A stretch of 64,000 bases of DNA from Prorocentrum cordatum (GCA_963575745.1 CAUYUJ010000735.1:45967-109966); one strand, 5' to 3'. Counted from the first letter of the stretch, positions 30,246-43,224 are shown. Notes: a model not told the origin generated them from the sequence alone. Translations and numbers: made by a program.

Positions 30246-32260
30246 CTACAAGCGTGCGAGTTCCCTTCCTCGCTGTCGCTTGTCGGCGTATTGCTCGTCA
30301 CTTTTCGGGGCGGCCCTCTTTTCCCTGCCACCCCAATCAGCGCCTCTCCATGAACTCCCCTGGCGGCCCCACCCCTCCCAGCGCGGCCTTGGGCGCCATG
30401 GGGCTCCAGGACTGGATGCTCCCGACCAGGTGGTCTCCCTGTCGTCGGTATACGCTGGCGGGGCAGCTGCGTCTGCTCTGGGCTTGCTCCACGGGCGTTG
30501 CTGGTCTGACCCGATGTGTGTGCGAGAGGACGGGGCCTGCTCGCAGCAGCTTGTCCTGTCGGGCGGGGCCGGAGGGGTGGGCATTGTCCTGCTGCTGGCG
30601 GCCCAAGGGTATGGGCGGCCTTCGCTATCTTGTCCCTTGGGTGTGCTGGTCCTTGCGCTGCGCTGTAGCAGGCTACGATACTTCTCACTGACCTTTGGCC
30701 ATTCCACTCGGAGCTGGTGGTCCCTTACCATCTTGTAGGCGTCGTAGCCCGCTGCTTCCCACGCCCGCAGAAATTCTTCGCAAAGCTGAAGTGTGCTCCT
30801 CTTGGGGTCCGAATGGATGCGGGCCCAAGGCAGACCTTGCAAGCTGCCTGCCCTGCGGACCCACGCCGTCCACGCCCCGTTGAATGCGCCTCCGAGCGTC
30901 TTCTGCAGTCTGATGACCTTTTCTTGGGCTGGCTCGTCTCTCTGGATGTCGGCCTCGTCGATGGACCTCATGTACATGGGAAGCCCTGCCAAGGAATCGT
31001 CTTGATGCGGAGGTGGGAGTGGATCTGCCTGTGGGCGGGGCCGTCTGTCAGGGCTGCTGTCCTGCCCGGGGCTAGGCACTGGACGGGTGTCGCGCACAGA
31101 CGCGGCGAGCTCAGGGATAGACTCCTGGCGGCAGTCTGTCTTGCTCCCTGTCCCTCTTAGGCCCCTGTTGTCACGGACTTTTTCCATGTCCGCCCGGGAG
31201 CGGGCCGTCGCGTAAGGCGTCCAGGTTGCGGCCTCCTCCTTTGAAAGGGGGGTCTGTCCACAGCACTGTCAGCCTGTGGGGACCATCTCTGTCGCTGGGG
31301 CCGTGTCCTTCGGTCTCCTCGGCCTGCTGCGGGGGACTGCCGCCCATGGAGACGGTCCTGTCTGGTGGGTTGTCCTCATCCCAGTCTACCTCGAATGGGT
31401 TGTCGCCATTACCGTGGGCGTCCCTGTCCGGGGATGGTTCCTCCTTTATCTCCTTGCCCGCCTTTGTAGCTCCCGTGGGTCGCTGGCGGAGGCCATCGCC
31501 GGGGGTGCGGTCGTCCGAGGCTGCTGGGCGCTTGCACCCAGACGGCGGCGGGGGAGTGATCTCCCGTACCGCTGCTGTTCCCGGCGTTGCGTTCTCTGGC
31601 GAGGAACTCCAGCGTTCCCCCTGCGAGGTCGTCCTTCATTTGGGATAAGAAGCGGTGCAGAGTGTCCAACGGCTGCCGCTGGGGGCCTTGTCCTCTTTGG
31701 CTGCTGAGCGAGTCGGAGAAAGAGCGCCAGGCCTCCTGGAACTTCTCATTCCTCCCGACCAGCTGCGTGATGGCATTGGCTGCGGCAGCTCTCTGCCCGC
31801 CCCACGGGATGAGAGGGGGGATGTCCACTCTTGGGGATCTGGTCCCCGTAGATGGAGTCCAGGAAGCGCAACAATTGGTTGTGTGACCATTCCGATTCAT
31901 CGCTGTCTTCACCAACTCTGTCTCGTTCCTTTCCCCCCCGAAGGTCGACCATCGGATGTAGACCTCGTGGTTCCATTCCAACAGAAACTTGACAAGTTTG
32001 CGGACTGGGCTGTACGACTGCTCCCCCTCCAGGCGGAGGGTCGAGTACGTGGGTAGCTGGGGTGCGTTGGGTGGTGGGAGTGCTGGCAGGGCGCACCTGA
32101 ATGTAGCCTTGTCATCGGGGATCCTCACTGACCGCGATCCGTGCCCGGGGGGGTTGCCTGAGGTGGAGCCCTCGTTCGTAGCTGGGCTGACAGGGGACAG
32201 GTGTGCTGTCATGTCGTAGATGTCCCAGTCCTCTGTGCCTTCACTAGTAGGCGCCATGAC
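30246..32260 (-). pseudogene. Unknown protein-coding sequence with frameshifts
   Basis: On the minus strand a protein-like reading starts at the ATG near 32258: MAPTSEGTEDWDIYDMTAHL, then LVKFLLEWNHEVYIRW. It shifts frame near 31880 and continues with GQRAAAANAITQLVGRNEKF, QEAWRSFSDSLSSQ and DDLAGGTLEFLARERNAG. It shifts again near 31440 into an acidic stretch (NPFEVDWDEDNPPDRT), and again near 31190 into RLQKTLGGAFNGAWTAWVRR and STLQLCEEFLRAWEAAGYDA. It ends with an Arg/Gly/Trp-rich tail and a stop at 30246. Composition is unlike the surrounding repeats, with Trp-, Asp- and Glu-containing helices. The shape (helical core, charged linker, basic Arg/Gly tail) could fit a gag or LINE ORF1, but no known motif or RT follows. 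A TCC array lies just upstream of its start. Confidence 0.4.
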
Positions 32261-32344
32261 GGGGCTGGGGGGGTATATCTCGTTCGAGCATGATTTCAGC
32301 AGCATGGGTATACGCGAAGCGTAAAGAAAAATCATACTGTTGAA

Positions 32345-32462
32345 TTGTGAAGGAAGGGGAGGGAGGACGAGGAGGAGGAGGAGGAGGAGGAGGCGGAGGA
32401 GGAGGAGGAGGAGAAGGAGGGAGAGGAGGAGGAGGAGAAGCAGGGGAGGAGGAGGGAGGACA
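32345..32462. repeat. AGG microsatellite
   Basis: AGGAGGAGG-type purine run of about 115 bp with single G/A interruptions. Confidence 0.9.
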
Positions 32463-32701
32463 AGCGGCCCGGTCCTTGATTTTGTCTGCGAAGTCCCCGC
32501 CATCGCAGTACTCAAGGATCCGACTGCCCACTTGCCGTTGGCGGCGCTGTGCGCGAACCGTTGCCTACCAGGTCCTGCTGATTATTTTGGGTAAACTGTC
32601 CAGACCCCGAAGGCCACACAGCACGCTGAAGGCGGAGGAAAAGAGGGGAGCATGAGACGAAGAGAAAGCAGCTCACCCCACGCTCTCGTCTCTGGCTGCA
32701 C

Positions 32702-32815
32702 GGTTGATTATCACCTCCTCCTCCTCCTCCTCCTCCTCATCCTCATCCTCCTCCTCCTCCTCCTCCTCCTCATCCTCCTCCTCCTCCTCCTCCTCCCCCA
32801 TCATCGTACCCCTCC
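32702..32815. repeat. CTC microsatellite
   Basis: CTCCTCCTC-type pyrimidine run of about 110 bp with CAT interruptions, opposite in strand sense to the AGG run 250 bp to its left. Confidence 0.9.
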
Positions 32816-32999
32816 TCCCGCCTCCTGCTCCTCACCCCGGATATGTTATCCCTCCACATCCTCCTCAAACCTAATGGTTACCCCTGCCACTCTTGTCGCC
32901 CTCCTCATCACACCCTCCTTCACACCCCCCTGCGAGGACCTAAGCCAAAGCGCCTTGAATGGCAGGATGGAAGAGAAGGCCTGAGGTAGAGGAAGGGGG

Positions 33000-33665
33000 A
33001 GGCAAACCAAAAAGTGGAAGCTTGGGCACGCCCAGCGGAGAGGAGGGACAGGCGAAGTCTAAGAGGGATGACGCTCCAAGGGAGAAGTCCTCAGGGACAG
33101 CTCGTGCTTGGCCCGCTCCGCAGGCTGTGCCATGACGGGCAGATTGGCCACCATCGCCGCGGCCGCCATCGCTGCTGGGTCCTCCAGCCAGCCCGCGGTG
33201 GCAACCTCAACCCGTGAGGGCCAGGAGCCGCTGGGGCCTCCAGCGCCCCCTGCCCTTCCTCGGCGGGGCTGGCGCCTGCTCGCAGGGCCTTACAACCTCG
33301 CCGCAGGCCAGGCCAGCCCGCAGCAGCCCAGCACGCCTCGAAGGCCCCGCGCTCCCGCACGCCCCTCGAAGGCGCCGCGCCGCGGTCCAGCCGCGGCACC
33401 GCCCGCTGGAGTCAGGCGCCGCACGGCCCTCTGCGCCAGCTGCTCCAGCGCCGCGCCGCGCTGCGGCCGCGGCCTCCGTGCCCCGACTGGCCGTCCACGA
33501 GCAGGCTTGCCGTGCTGCAGCGGGCGCCAGGCAGCCTCCACGCGGGGCACCCCTCCAAGCCGCGGGGCCGCCGTGGCACGGCGGGCTCCCCCGCCGTCGC
33601 GCCCAGCGCCGGCTCGGGCACTGCCGGCGGCCTGAGCGCGGCGGTGCCTGCCGACTCGAGCGAGA
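33000..33665. other. GC-rich stretch, no gene recognised
   Basis: Very GC-rich, with several frames open at once on both strands for 100-170 codons and no motif in any of them. Ala/Arg/Pro-rich readings are expected from composition alone. It could hide a host exon, but nothing supports one. Confidence 0.35.
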
Positions 33666-33669
33666 GAAG

Positions 33670-34400
33670 GCCCGCGTCTTCTAAGAAGCATCCAGGTGCT
33701 TCTAAGAAGCCTCCCCCCTCCCCCTCCCCCCCACCTCTGCACGTGGCCGAGAGGAGGAGGAGGAGGAGGAGGAGGAGGAGGAGGAGGAGGAGGAGGAGGA
33801 GGAGGAGGAGGAGGAAGTTCGCAGCGTGCACAAGGGTAGGGGGGGAAGGCTTCTTGGAAGGAGGCTGCTTTTAGAAGTTGCAGGGCCTTCCATCTACAGA
33901 GAAGGCTGGGTCCCTATTTTCAAGCAGCATCCAGCCAGCATCCAGGTGAGAACCCTAGAAAGCCTCCCCCCTCCCCCCACCCCCACCCCACCTGCACGTG
34001 GCCGCAAAGAGGGAGAAGGGAGGGGAGGAGGAGGAGGAAGCTGGCAGCGTGCACAAGGGGTAGGGGGGGGAAGGCTTCTTAGAAGGAGGCTGCTTCTTAG
34101 AAGGCGCGGGCCTTCCATCTACAGAGAAGGCATGCGCCTTTCAAAGAAACAGCCAGGTGCTTCTAAGAAGCCTGCACCCCTCCCCCTCCCCCCCCCCTCT
34201 GCACGTGGCCGGGAGGAGGAGGAGGGGGAAGGGAAGGAGGAGGAGGAGGAGGAGGAGGAAGCTGGCAGCGCGCACAAGGGGTAGGGGGAAGGTTTCTTTT
34301 GTTTGGAAGGCTGTTTAGAAGGCTGTCTTTTTTGGGGGTAGAGAGAAAGCTTCTTAGAAGGAGGCTGTTTCTTTGAAGGTGCGGGCCTTACATCTACAGG
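33670..34400. repeat. Three tandem ~210-240 bp modules, each with an embedded AGG array
   Basis: Each module runs CTTCTAAGAAGCC, a C-rich block, TGCACGTGGCCG, an AGG array, GCAGCGTGCACAAGGGGTAG, GGCTTCTTAGAAGGAGGCTG and CCTTCCATCTACAGAGAAGG. Module starts are near 33680, 33945 and 34155. The AGG arrays differ in length between modules. The CTTCTAAGAAG and CTTCTTAGAAG words are nearly palindromic. Confidence 0.85.
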
Positions 34401-34439
34401 GCGGGGGCCGACAAGTGGCACGCGCGCCATGGCTCCTGC

Positions 34440-34760
34440 GCATAGAGGAGAGGGGGAGGAGTAGGAGGAGGTGGAGGAGGAGGAGGAGGAGGAGGAGGAG
34501 GAGGAGGAAGAAGAGGAAGAGAGGAGATGGAGGACGAGGAAGAGGAGGCGGAGGAGGAGGAGGAGGGGGATGACAATGAAGGGCTAAAAACGGGGGAAGC
34601 GAATGACGACTGAGAGAAATAAGGACACGGGAGGACGAGGTCGAGGAGATAGAGAATGGGGGAGGGAGGACGAGGAGGAAAGAGGGCGAGGAGGAAAGGG
34701 GAGCGACGGGAGCAGGAAACGGAGTCAGTAGACGAGGGAGGGAAAGACGGGGAGGGAGCA
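34440..34760. repeat. AGG-rich purine stretch
   Basis: AGGAGGAGG-type core at 34443-34572, followed to 34760 by looser GGGAGGACGAGG and AGGAAAGAGGGCGAGG words. Confidence 0.85.
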
Positions 34761-34799
34761 GCACTCACATATGCGAAGATGCCGAACAAGGGTCTGCAG

Positions 34800-37320
34800 G
34801 GCGGGGCGGGAGAGCGAGCTGGTTGGAACGCGAGGGAAAGCTGGGCTGGCCGTGGGGGGGGAGGGGCGCGGCGCCGTTGCTGTGCCGGAATGGAATGGTC
34901 GGGGCGCAGGAAGCGCGCTGGCTGGCGGGCGGGGAGGAGCTGGACTGGCCGTGGGGGGAGGCAAAGACGCGGCGCCACTGCTGTGCCGAAGTACAGCGGT
35001 CGGGGAGGAGGGGGCGCGCTGGCTGGCGGGCGAAGAGGGGTTTGCTTAGCTGTGTGTGGGGGGAAGGCGCGGCGCCGCTGCCGTGACGAAATAAAATATT
35101 CGTGGCGGGGGGGCGCGCTGGCTGGCGGGCATGGGGGGCGCGGGCTGGCCGCGGGGGCGCGGTGCCGGTGCCGCGCCGAAATGCGAAATCAAAAGGTCGA
35201 GCGGAGGGGGCGCTCTGGCCGGTGGGCGAAGAAGGGGCCGGGCTGGCCGCGGGGGATGCATGGCGCGGTGTTCGCGCCGTGCTGAAATGCAGCGGCGGGG
35301 GCGCAGGGGGGGGCGCGGGCTGGCAAGGAGGACGTGGGCCACGGTGGGGGGGGCGCGCTTGCTGATGGGAGGGGGACGGGAGGTTGGCTGGCTGCGCAGA
35401 GGGGGGAGGGCGCAATGCTGGCGCGGCGCCGGAAGAAAATTGCCGGGGCGGAAAGGGGGCGCGCCGGCTGGCGGTAGACGAGGCGGGCCGGCCGCGGAGG
35501 GGTCGGGGGGCGGGCGCGGCGCCAATGGTGTGCCGAATCAAAGGGGTCGCGGCGGAGGGGGAGCGCTGCGGGGGAGGAAGAAGGAACTGGCCGCGGAGGA
35601 GGAATGGGGGGGGAGTGGCGGGCGCGGCGCTGGTGCCTTACCGAAATAAAAGGGTCGGGGTGGAGGGGGCGCGCGGGCTGGTGGGGGAGATGAGGTGGGC
35701 TGGTTGTGGAGATGGGGGGGTGGGCGGGCGCGGCGCCAAGGCCGTGCCGGGGCGCGTCGGCTGGCGGGGGGGGGGGGGGCTGGCTGCCGTGGAGGGGGGC
35801 GGCAGGGGGACTGGCGCCGCGCCGAAAGAACGTGGTCAGGGCGGAGAAGGCTCGCCCGCCGCTGCGGAGGAGGGCGCGCTGGCTGGCGGCGGAGGCGCTG
35901 GCGCCGTGCCGAAGTAAAACGGTCCAGGCGAAGAAGGCGCGGGAAAACGGGCGGGCGCGGCGCCTGTGCCGGTCAGGAATGAATGAGTCGGGGCCGAGGC
36001 GGCGCGCTGGCTGACGAGGGAGGGAGAGGCGGACTAGCTGCGGAGGGGCGCCGAGGGCGGACTGGCGCCGTGCCGAAATACAGAGGTCAGGGCGGAGGGT
36101 GCACGCTGGCGGCTGCGGAAAAGGGTGGAGGAGCGACAAGCGCCGTGCCGAAATTTAGAGGTCGGAGCTCTGGACACACAGTGCAAGATGGTAAAACGGT
36201 CGGGGCGAGGGGGGCGCAGGACGGGCAGGGGCCGGCGCCGTGCCGAAATAAAAAAAATCGAAGCGGAGGGGCCGGCTGCGCGGGGGGCGCGGGGGAGCCG
36301 GCGTCGTGCCACAATTGAGAAGTCGGCGCGCTGGCTGGCGAGGGAGGGGGGGGGCGGCGCCGTGCCGAAATGAAACGGTCGTGGCGGGGGAGGCGCGCTG
36401 GCCGGCGGGGCCAGTGCCGCGCGCCGAAATAAAGCAGTCGGGGCGGACGGGGCGCGCTCCATTCGACCGCTGGCCGGGGGCAGGGGGCGCGCGGTGCGAC
36501 GCGGAATAAAACGGCCAGGGCGGAGGGGGCACTGGGCGGAGGTTCCACTGCGCCTCTGGGGAACGCTGGGGAGAGGGGGAGGGGGGCGCGGTACAATGCG
36601 GGATAAGATGGTCGAGGCGGACGGGAATTGGTAGGGGCGGGGCTGGAGAGGAATGGGAGGGGGGCGGGGAGGGGGGGGGCGGGCGCGGTGCGACGCAAAA
36701 TATACTCGTCGGGGCGGGGACGGCACTGGGCGAAGATTCCACTGGGCCAATGGGGAACGCTGGTTAGGGGTGGGAGGGGGCAGGGTGGGCAAGGGGAGGG
36801 CCGAGGAAGGGCGGGTGGGGGTGGTCGGGCGGGGAAGGAGGGCGGCGCGACGCGGAACAAAATGGTCTGGGCGGAACTGGCACTGGGCGGAGGTTCCGCT
36901 GTGCTGTTGGGGAACGCTGGGACCGGGTAGGAGCGGGGGGTGCAGTGCGAAGCGGAATATAGTTGTCGAGACGGAGGGGGGCGGGCATGGGCCGGGCGGG
37001 TGGGAGGGGGGCGGGGATGGGGGAGCGGGCGCGTGGTGCGACGAGGAATAAAATGGTCGGGGCGGGGGGGGGCACTGGGCGAAAGTTCCACTGGGAAACG
37101 ATGGGGAAGGGTAGGAGGGCGACGGGGCTGGCAAGGGGAGGGCGGAAGAGGGGGGGTCGGGCGCGGTGCGACGCGGAAAAGAATGGCCGGGGCGGAGGGA
37201 GCACTGGGCAGAGGTTCCACTTGGCCACTGGGGAACGCTGGGGAGGTGTGGGAAGGGGGGCGGGGCAGGAGGGGGTGCGGTGAGACGCTGGCTAAAATGG
37301 TCGGAGCTCTAGACACCCTG
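34800..37320. repeat. 2.5-kb satellite of 60-115 bp units
   Basis: About 25 units are marked by a box of the form GTGCCGAAATAAAACGGTCG with GGGCGG following, and by GGGCGCGCTGGCTGGCGGG. Boxes lie near 34887, 34985, 35079, 35174, 35528, 35638, 35817, 35908, 36070, 36150, 36240, 36362 and 36424. In the right part, a GCGACGCGGAATAAAATGG form lies near 36496, 36848, 37035 and 37167. The left and right parts differ (right units add GCACTGGGCGGAGGTTCCAC), so two subfamilies adjoin. Long Arg/Gly- or Pro/Ser-rich ORFs here are artefacts. Confidence 0.85.
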
Positions 37321-37334
37321 CGCCACGGACTAAA

Positions 37335-38078
37335 CAACATTGTTTTCGAATACCCTCCTCGCTGAAGCGGGGCCTCCCTGGGGGAGTGGGAGGGGCGCGA
37401 AACCTGACACATAACATGGTTTTCGATTCCACTCCTCGCTCAGGCGGGGCCTCCCTGGAGGAGTGGGAGGGGCACTGAACCTGATAAACAACATGGTTTT
37501 CGAATTTTCTCCTCGCTCAGGCGGGGCCTCCTTGGAGGAGTGGGAGGGGCGCGAAACCTGTTGCATTAAGTTGTGTTCGAATGCCCTCCTCGCTCAGGCG
37601 GGGCCTCCCTGGAGGAGTGGGAGGGGCACGAAACCTGGTAAATAACCATGTTTTCGAATACCCCCCTCGCTCAGGCGGGGCCTCCCCGGAGGAGTGGGAG
37701 GGGCACGAAACTTGATAAGATGCATGATTTTCGATTACCCTCCTCGCTCAGGCGAGGCCTCCCTGGAGGAGTGGGACGGGCGCGACACCTGATACATTAC
37801 ATGGTTGTCGATGACCCCCCCTCGCTCAGGCGGCGCCTCCCTGGAGGAGTGGGAGGGGCACGAAACCTCATAAATTCCATGGTTTTAGATTGCCCTCCTC
37901 GCTCAGGCGGGGCCCCCCTGGAGGAGTGGGAGGGGCGCGAAACCTGATAAATAAGAGTGTTTTCGAATACCCTCCTCGCTCAGGCGGGGCCTTCCTGGGG
38001 GGGTGGGAGGGGCGCGAAACCTGGTAAATAGTGTAATGTCCCGATATTGTCCTCGCTCAGGCGGGGCCTCCCTGGAGT
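37335..38078. repeat. 77-bp tandem repeat, ten copies
   Basis: The box CTCGCTCAGGCGGGGCCTCC starts at 37358 (variant), 37435, 37512, 37589 and 37666, and continues at 77-bp steps to about 38053. Each unit also holds GGAGGAGTGGGAGGGGCGCG, AAACCTGATAAATAACATGG and TTTTCGAATACCCTC. Copies are about 85-95 percent alike by eye. Confidence 0.95.
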
Positions 38079-38079
38079 G

Positions 38080-38350
38080 GTAGGTACGGTATGGTAGCTT
38101 TTGTATGGTAGGTGCGCTATGGTATGGTAGGTATGTTATTGTATGATAGTATGGCATAGTATGACATGATATGGCAAGTATGGTATGGTTTGGTAAATGT
38201 GGTATGGTGAGCATGGTATGTATGGTATGGTATGGTATGGTATGGTATGGTATGGTATGGTATGGTATGGTATGGTATGGTATCGTGTGGTATGGTCTGA
38301 AATGATATGGTATGGTAGGTATGGCATGGTTGATGTGGTATGGTAGGTCT
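38080..38350. repeat. TATGG pentamer microsatellite
   Basis: GGTATGGTATGG-type run, purest at 38215-38283, with GGTAGGTATGG and GGTATGATAT variants at the sides. Confidence 0.93.
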
Positions 38351-38740
38351 GTTATGGCAAGTAGGTATGATATTGGCATGGCGCGCACTGGTGTGGTATA
38401 GTAGGGAAGCGGGCGAAGGAGAACGAGAATGAGAACGAGGCGAACAAAAAACTACTCAGGATGTGGAGGCTTATTCACGGGAGTCCAACGCCACGGATCA
38501 ATCTGCTTGTTGCGTCTTGACGATCCTGGATCGGGTCATGTCGCCATTCATGGCATTTGAACGCTGCGAATAAACGTAACTGCTGCACCCACATGATCCT
38601 GAATGTTTCCAAACACAAATTTTGATTCGTTGACTATGGGAATGAGCGAAAATTCTGCAAAGTGCCAAAAACATGTCCTGGCAAAACACCCAACCATATG
38701 CAATTGTGAATACTGCAAGTGTAAGCCCCGCCTTCAGTTG
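38350..38740. other. Unique sequence, no gene recognised
   Basis: AT-richer than its surroundings, with no repeated word and no motif in the short ORFs. Confidence 0.4.
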
Positions 38741-38741
38741 A

Positions 38742-39553
38742 GCTCAATGTGGGGCCACGAAGCGCGTGAGGGGTGTGCCGAAATAAACTCGGTGTCGCCA
38801 TGCGAACCCTGCCACTGGGGCCTTCGGTGGGGCTCCTCCCTCTGGGGCCACGAAGCGTGCAGGGCGCGCCGGAATCAGTGTGGTGGAGCTCCCTGGGGCC
38901 ACGAAGCGTGTGACGGGTGCGCCGAAATGGGCGCGGTGGCGCCATGCGAACCCAGCCACTGGGGCCGTCGGTGGAGCTCCCCATGTGGCCACGAAGCGTG
39001 TGAGGGGTGAAACGAAGTGAGTAACTGGCGCCATGCGAACTTTGCCACGGGAGCCTTCGGTGGAGCTCCCTATGGGGCCACGAAACGTGTGAGGGGTGCG
39101 CCGAAGTGGAGCGGGGCCGCCATGCGAACTTTGCCAACGCGGCCTTCGGTGGAGCTCCCCATGGGGCCACGGAAGGCGTGAGGGGTATGCCGACATGGGG
39201 CGGGGCCGCCATGCGAACTTTGCCTCTGGGTCCTTCGGTGGAGCTCCTTGAAAGGCCACGGAACGTGTGAGGGGTGCGCCGACATGGGGCGGGGCCGCCA
39301 TGCGAACTTTGCCACTGTGGCATCCAGTGGAGCCCCCCATGGCCCATGGGGCCACGAAGCGTGTGACGGGTGCGGGGAAGTGGGGCGGGGCCGCCACGCG
39401 AACCCTGCCACTGGGTCCTTCGGTGGAGCTCCCCATGGGGCTACGAAAGCGTTGACGGGTGCGTCGACATGTGGCGGGGCCGTCATGCGAACTTTGCCAA
39501 CGGGGCCTTCGGTGGAGTTCCCCATGGGGCTACGAAGCGTGTGAGGGGTGTGC
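38742..39553. repeat. 89-bp tandem repeat, about nine copies
   Basis: GTGGAGCTCC starts at 38971, 39060, 39149 and 39238, each 89 bp apart, then at 39327, 39423 (96-bp step) and 39512. The unit has GCCATGCGAACTTTGCCA, GGCCTTCGGTGGAGCTCC, CATGGGGCCACGAAGCGTG and AGGGGTGCGCCGAAATGGG. The left end (38742-38970) is more diverged. Confidence 0.95.
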
Positions 39554-39712
39554 CGTAACAAAAACATGCGGAGGGCAGAGGCACAGTGGTGGAGGAGGGA
39601 TGAGGGGGAGGAGCGCGGGCGGCGAGGTGCGGAACGCGGGGCGCTGTCTCTTCAAAACGAGGACCCAACACCACAGGATAATTGCGAAACAAATGCGCGC
39701 GGCGCTAAAGCC
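39540..39712 (+). repeat. Dispersed repeat copy (pair of 19.48-19.59 kb)
   Basis: The plus strand has GAGGGGTGTGCCG, a purine-rich middle, then GGGGCGCTGTCTCTTCAAAA and CGAGGACCCAACACCACAGG. This is the inverted partner of 19482-19590. It continues into GCGCGCGGCGCTAAAGCC, a fragment of the GGCGCYAAGGCGAGA family. Confidence 0.7.
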
Positions 39713-39794
39713 CGTTCGTTTCTTCGGGTCGGTTACGCGCGTGATCGGGGGGGGTCCGTCGCGCAAATCACGCCACGGCGGGGGCGCATTTGTG

Positions 39795-40135
39795 GTGTTG
39801 CAGTATGCCCGTAAGCACCGCAGTGAGCCTGCGAAAAACAATCGCCTGCGACCCGACAGTTACGACGTGCCTGTGACCAGCGCCACAGGAGTTCGCGATC
39901 CGATCAACGCCACGTGCCTGTGAAAACAACAACGATTTTGAAGAGCACAGCGTCCATAAACACCACAGCGCCTGTGAGCATCAAAGCGCCTGTGGAAACA
40001 ACGCCTGCGAACACCACAGCACCTGTAAATGCACATCGCCTGCGCACACCACACATCCGGAAACATCCAAAGCGCTTGTGAACACCACAACGCCTGTGAA
40101 CGCACCGCGCGCGAGCCCCGCAGAGCCTGGGGCCC
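39795..40135. repeat. Degenerate 18-21 bp CGCCTGTGAACACCACAG repeat, left of the AGT array
   Basis: Loose tandem words such as GCGCCTGTGAGCATCAAA, GCCTGCGAACACCACAGC and CGCTTGTGAACACCACAAC, about 15-20 copies. The same type appears at 42540-42830 on the other side of the AGT array. Confidence 0.7.
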
Positions 40136-40149
40136 GTCCGCAGCGGGCA

Positions 40150-42205
<2,056 letters not shown>

Positions 42206-42540
42206 TCAACTCTCCAGCGGCCGTTCGGGACGATCCGGGCGGCCCCGCACGCGTCTCGGCGAGACGCAGCAGCTGGGAAGCATCCCGAGGCGAGAGAACC
42301 CTGCAACAGCTGGCGAGGGCCCCCGGAAGCCAGCGGAACCTTGCCCTCAGCCTGACGTTGCACCCTCACGTTGTCCTGATGATGATGGGGCGATCGAGAA
42401 CGGGAGAGGGTCCTCATCCTCCTCCTCGTCCTCCTCGTCTTCGTCATCGTTGTCCTCCTCCTCCGCCTCCTCCCCCCCCTTCTCGTCCTCATTTTGTCTT
42501 GCCCTGGACACGGCACCCTGTATTTGAGCCCGCAGATCCT
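42206..42540. other. Unique segment and short CTC array
   Basis: 42206-42355 is GC-rich non-repeat sequence with open frames but no recognised motif. One minus-strand frame after a CAG acceptor reads VLSPRDASQLLRLAETRA, which is not enough to call. 42415-42480 is a CTC/CTCCTCGT pyrimidine run. Confidence 0.4.
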
Positions 42541-42835
42541 GCGCGCGCCACAGTGACTATGAACACCGCAACGCTCATGTACTACACAACGCCCGTGTGC
42601 GCATTCAGTGCCCGTATACACCACTCAGCGCCTGCAACTGCGAGCGCCGCGCTCCGACTGCCGCGCCAATGCCTGTCAGCAAGAGAACAGCACTGCGTCC
42701 CTGAGAGCACCACGCGGCACGCACGCAAGCGCAACTTTCCATCGCGAGTGCCACGGCGCCCTTGTGAGCACAACAACATGCCTGTGAGCGCCACAGCAGC
42801 TTGCGAGCGCCACAGGACTTCCGCGGTCGCAACCG
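42540..42835. repeat. Degenerate 18-21 bp CGCCTGTGAACACCACAG repeat, right of the AGT array
   Basis: Words such as GAACACCGCAACGCTCATG, CACTCAGCGCCTGCAACTG, CACGGCGCCCTTGTGAGCAC and ATGCCTGTGAGCGCCACAG. It is clearly the same family as 39795-40135. Confidence 0.65.
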
Positions 42836-42929
42836 GCCGACCGCCGCGACGTTACTACAGGGGGGGTGGGGGCGGGGCCGATCACGCGCGTGATCGGCGG
42901 AGGTTCTTCCGAACGGCGAGAGCCACATG

Positions 42930-43140
42930 CTGAAGAGGAACCGCCCTCAATCCGCGAAGCTCTTGCAATTTCTTAGAACGAATGTGCGCGGCGCTAAAGC
43001 AAGAGCCAGATTTTGAAAACGGCCCGCCCACAATCCGTGCAGCTCTTCCAAATGTTTGAAACGATTGTGCGCGGCGCTAAGGAGAGAGCCACATTTTAAA
43101 AACGACCCGCCCTCGATCTGTGAAGTTGTTGTCGATTTCT
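42930..43140. repeat. Dispersed GGCGCYAAGGCGAGA repeat family, cluster 2
   Basis: Two to three copies of about 100 bp: GTGCGCGGCGCTAAAGCAAG with GATTTTGAAAACGGCCCGCC, and GTGCGCGGCGCTAAGGAGAG with CATTTTAAAAACGACCCGCC, each followed by ATC(C/T)GTG(A/C)AG(C/T)T(C/G)TT. These match 20100-20535 closely. Confidence 0.75.
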
Positions 43141-43224
43141 AAGCTTCAGGGTCATAAGTGGTGAGGGAGTCTCAGGCGAAACGCCTGGCCCACCCGTTCG
43201 AGCGGCCTCGGGGTGCGACAGGGA

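Noticed and set aside
34800-37320. Overlapping Pro-rich and Arg/Gly-rich ORFs up to 441 codons
   Set aside because: They lie entirely within a tandem satellite, with several frames open at once on both strands because of extreme GC content.
37335-38078. Regular 77-bp repeats considered as a CRISPR array
   Set aside because: The entire 77-bp unit is repeated, including the supposed spacers, no cas genes are present, and the DNA is eukaryotic. It is a tandem satellite.
38742-39553. 89-bp repeats considered as a repetitive coding exon
   Set aside because: 89 is not a multiple of 3, so no frame is kept across units.
42230-42340. Minus-strand reading VLSPRDASQLLRLAETRA after a CAG, considered as the missing kinase exon
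   Set aside because: Resembles helix E rather than the hinge, which exon C already supplies, and the phases do not fit between exons B and C.
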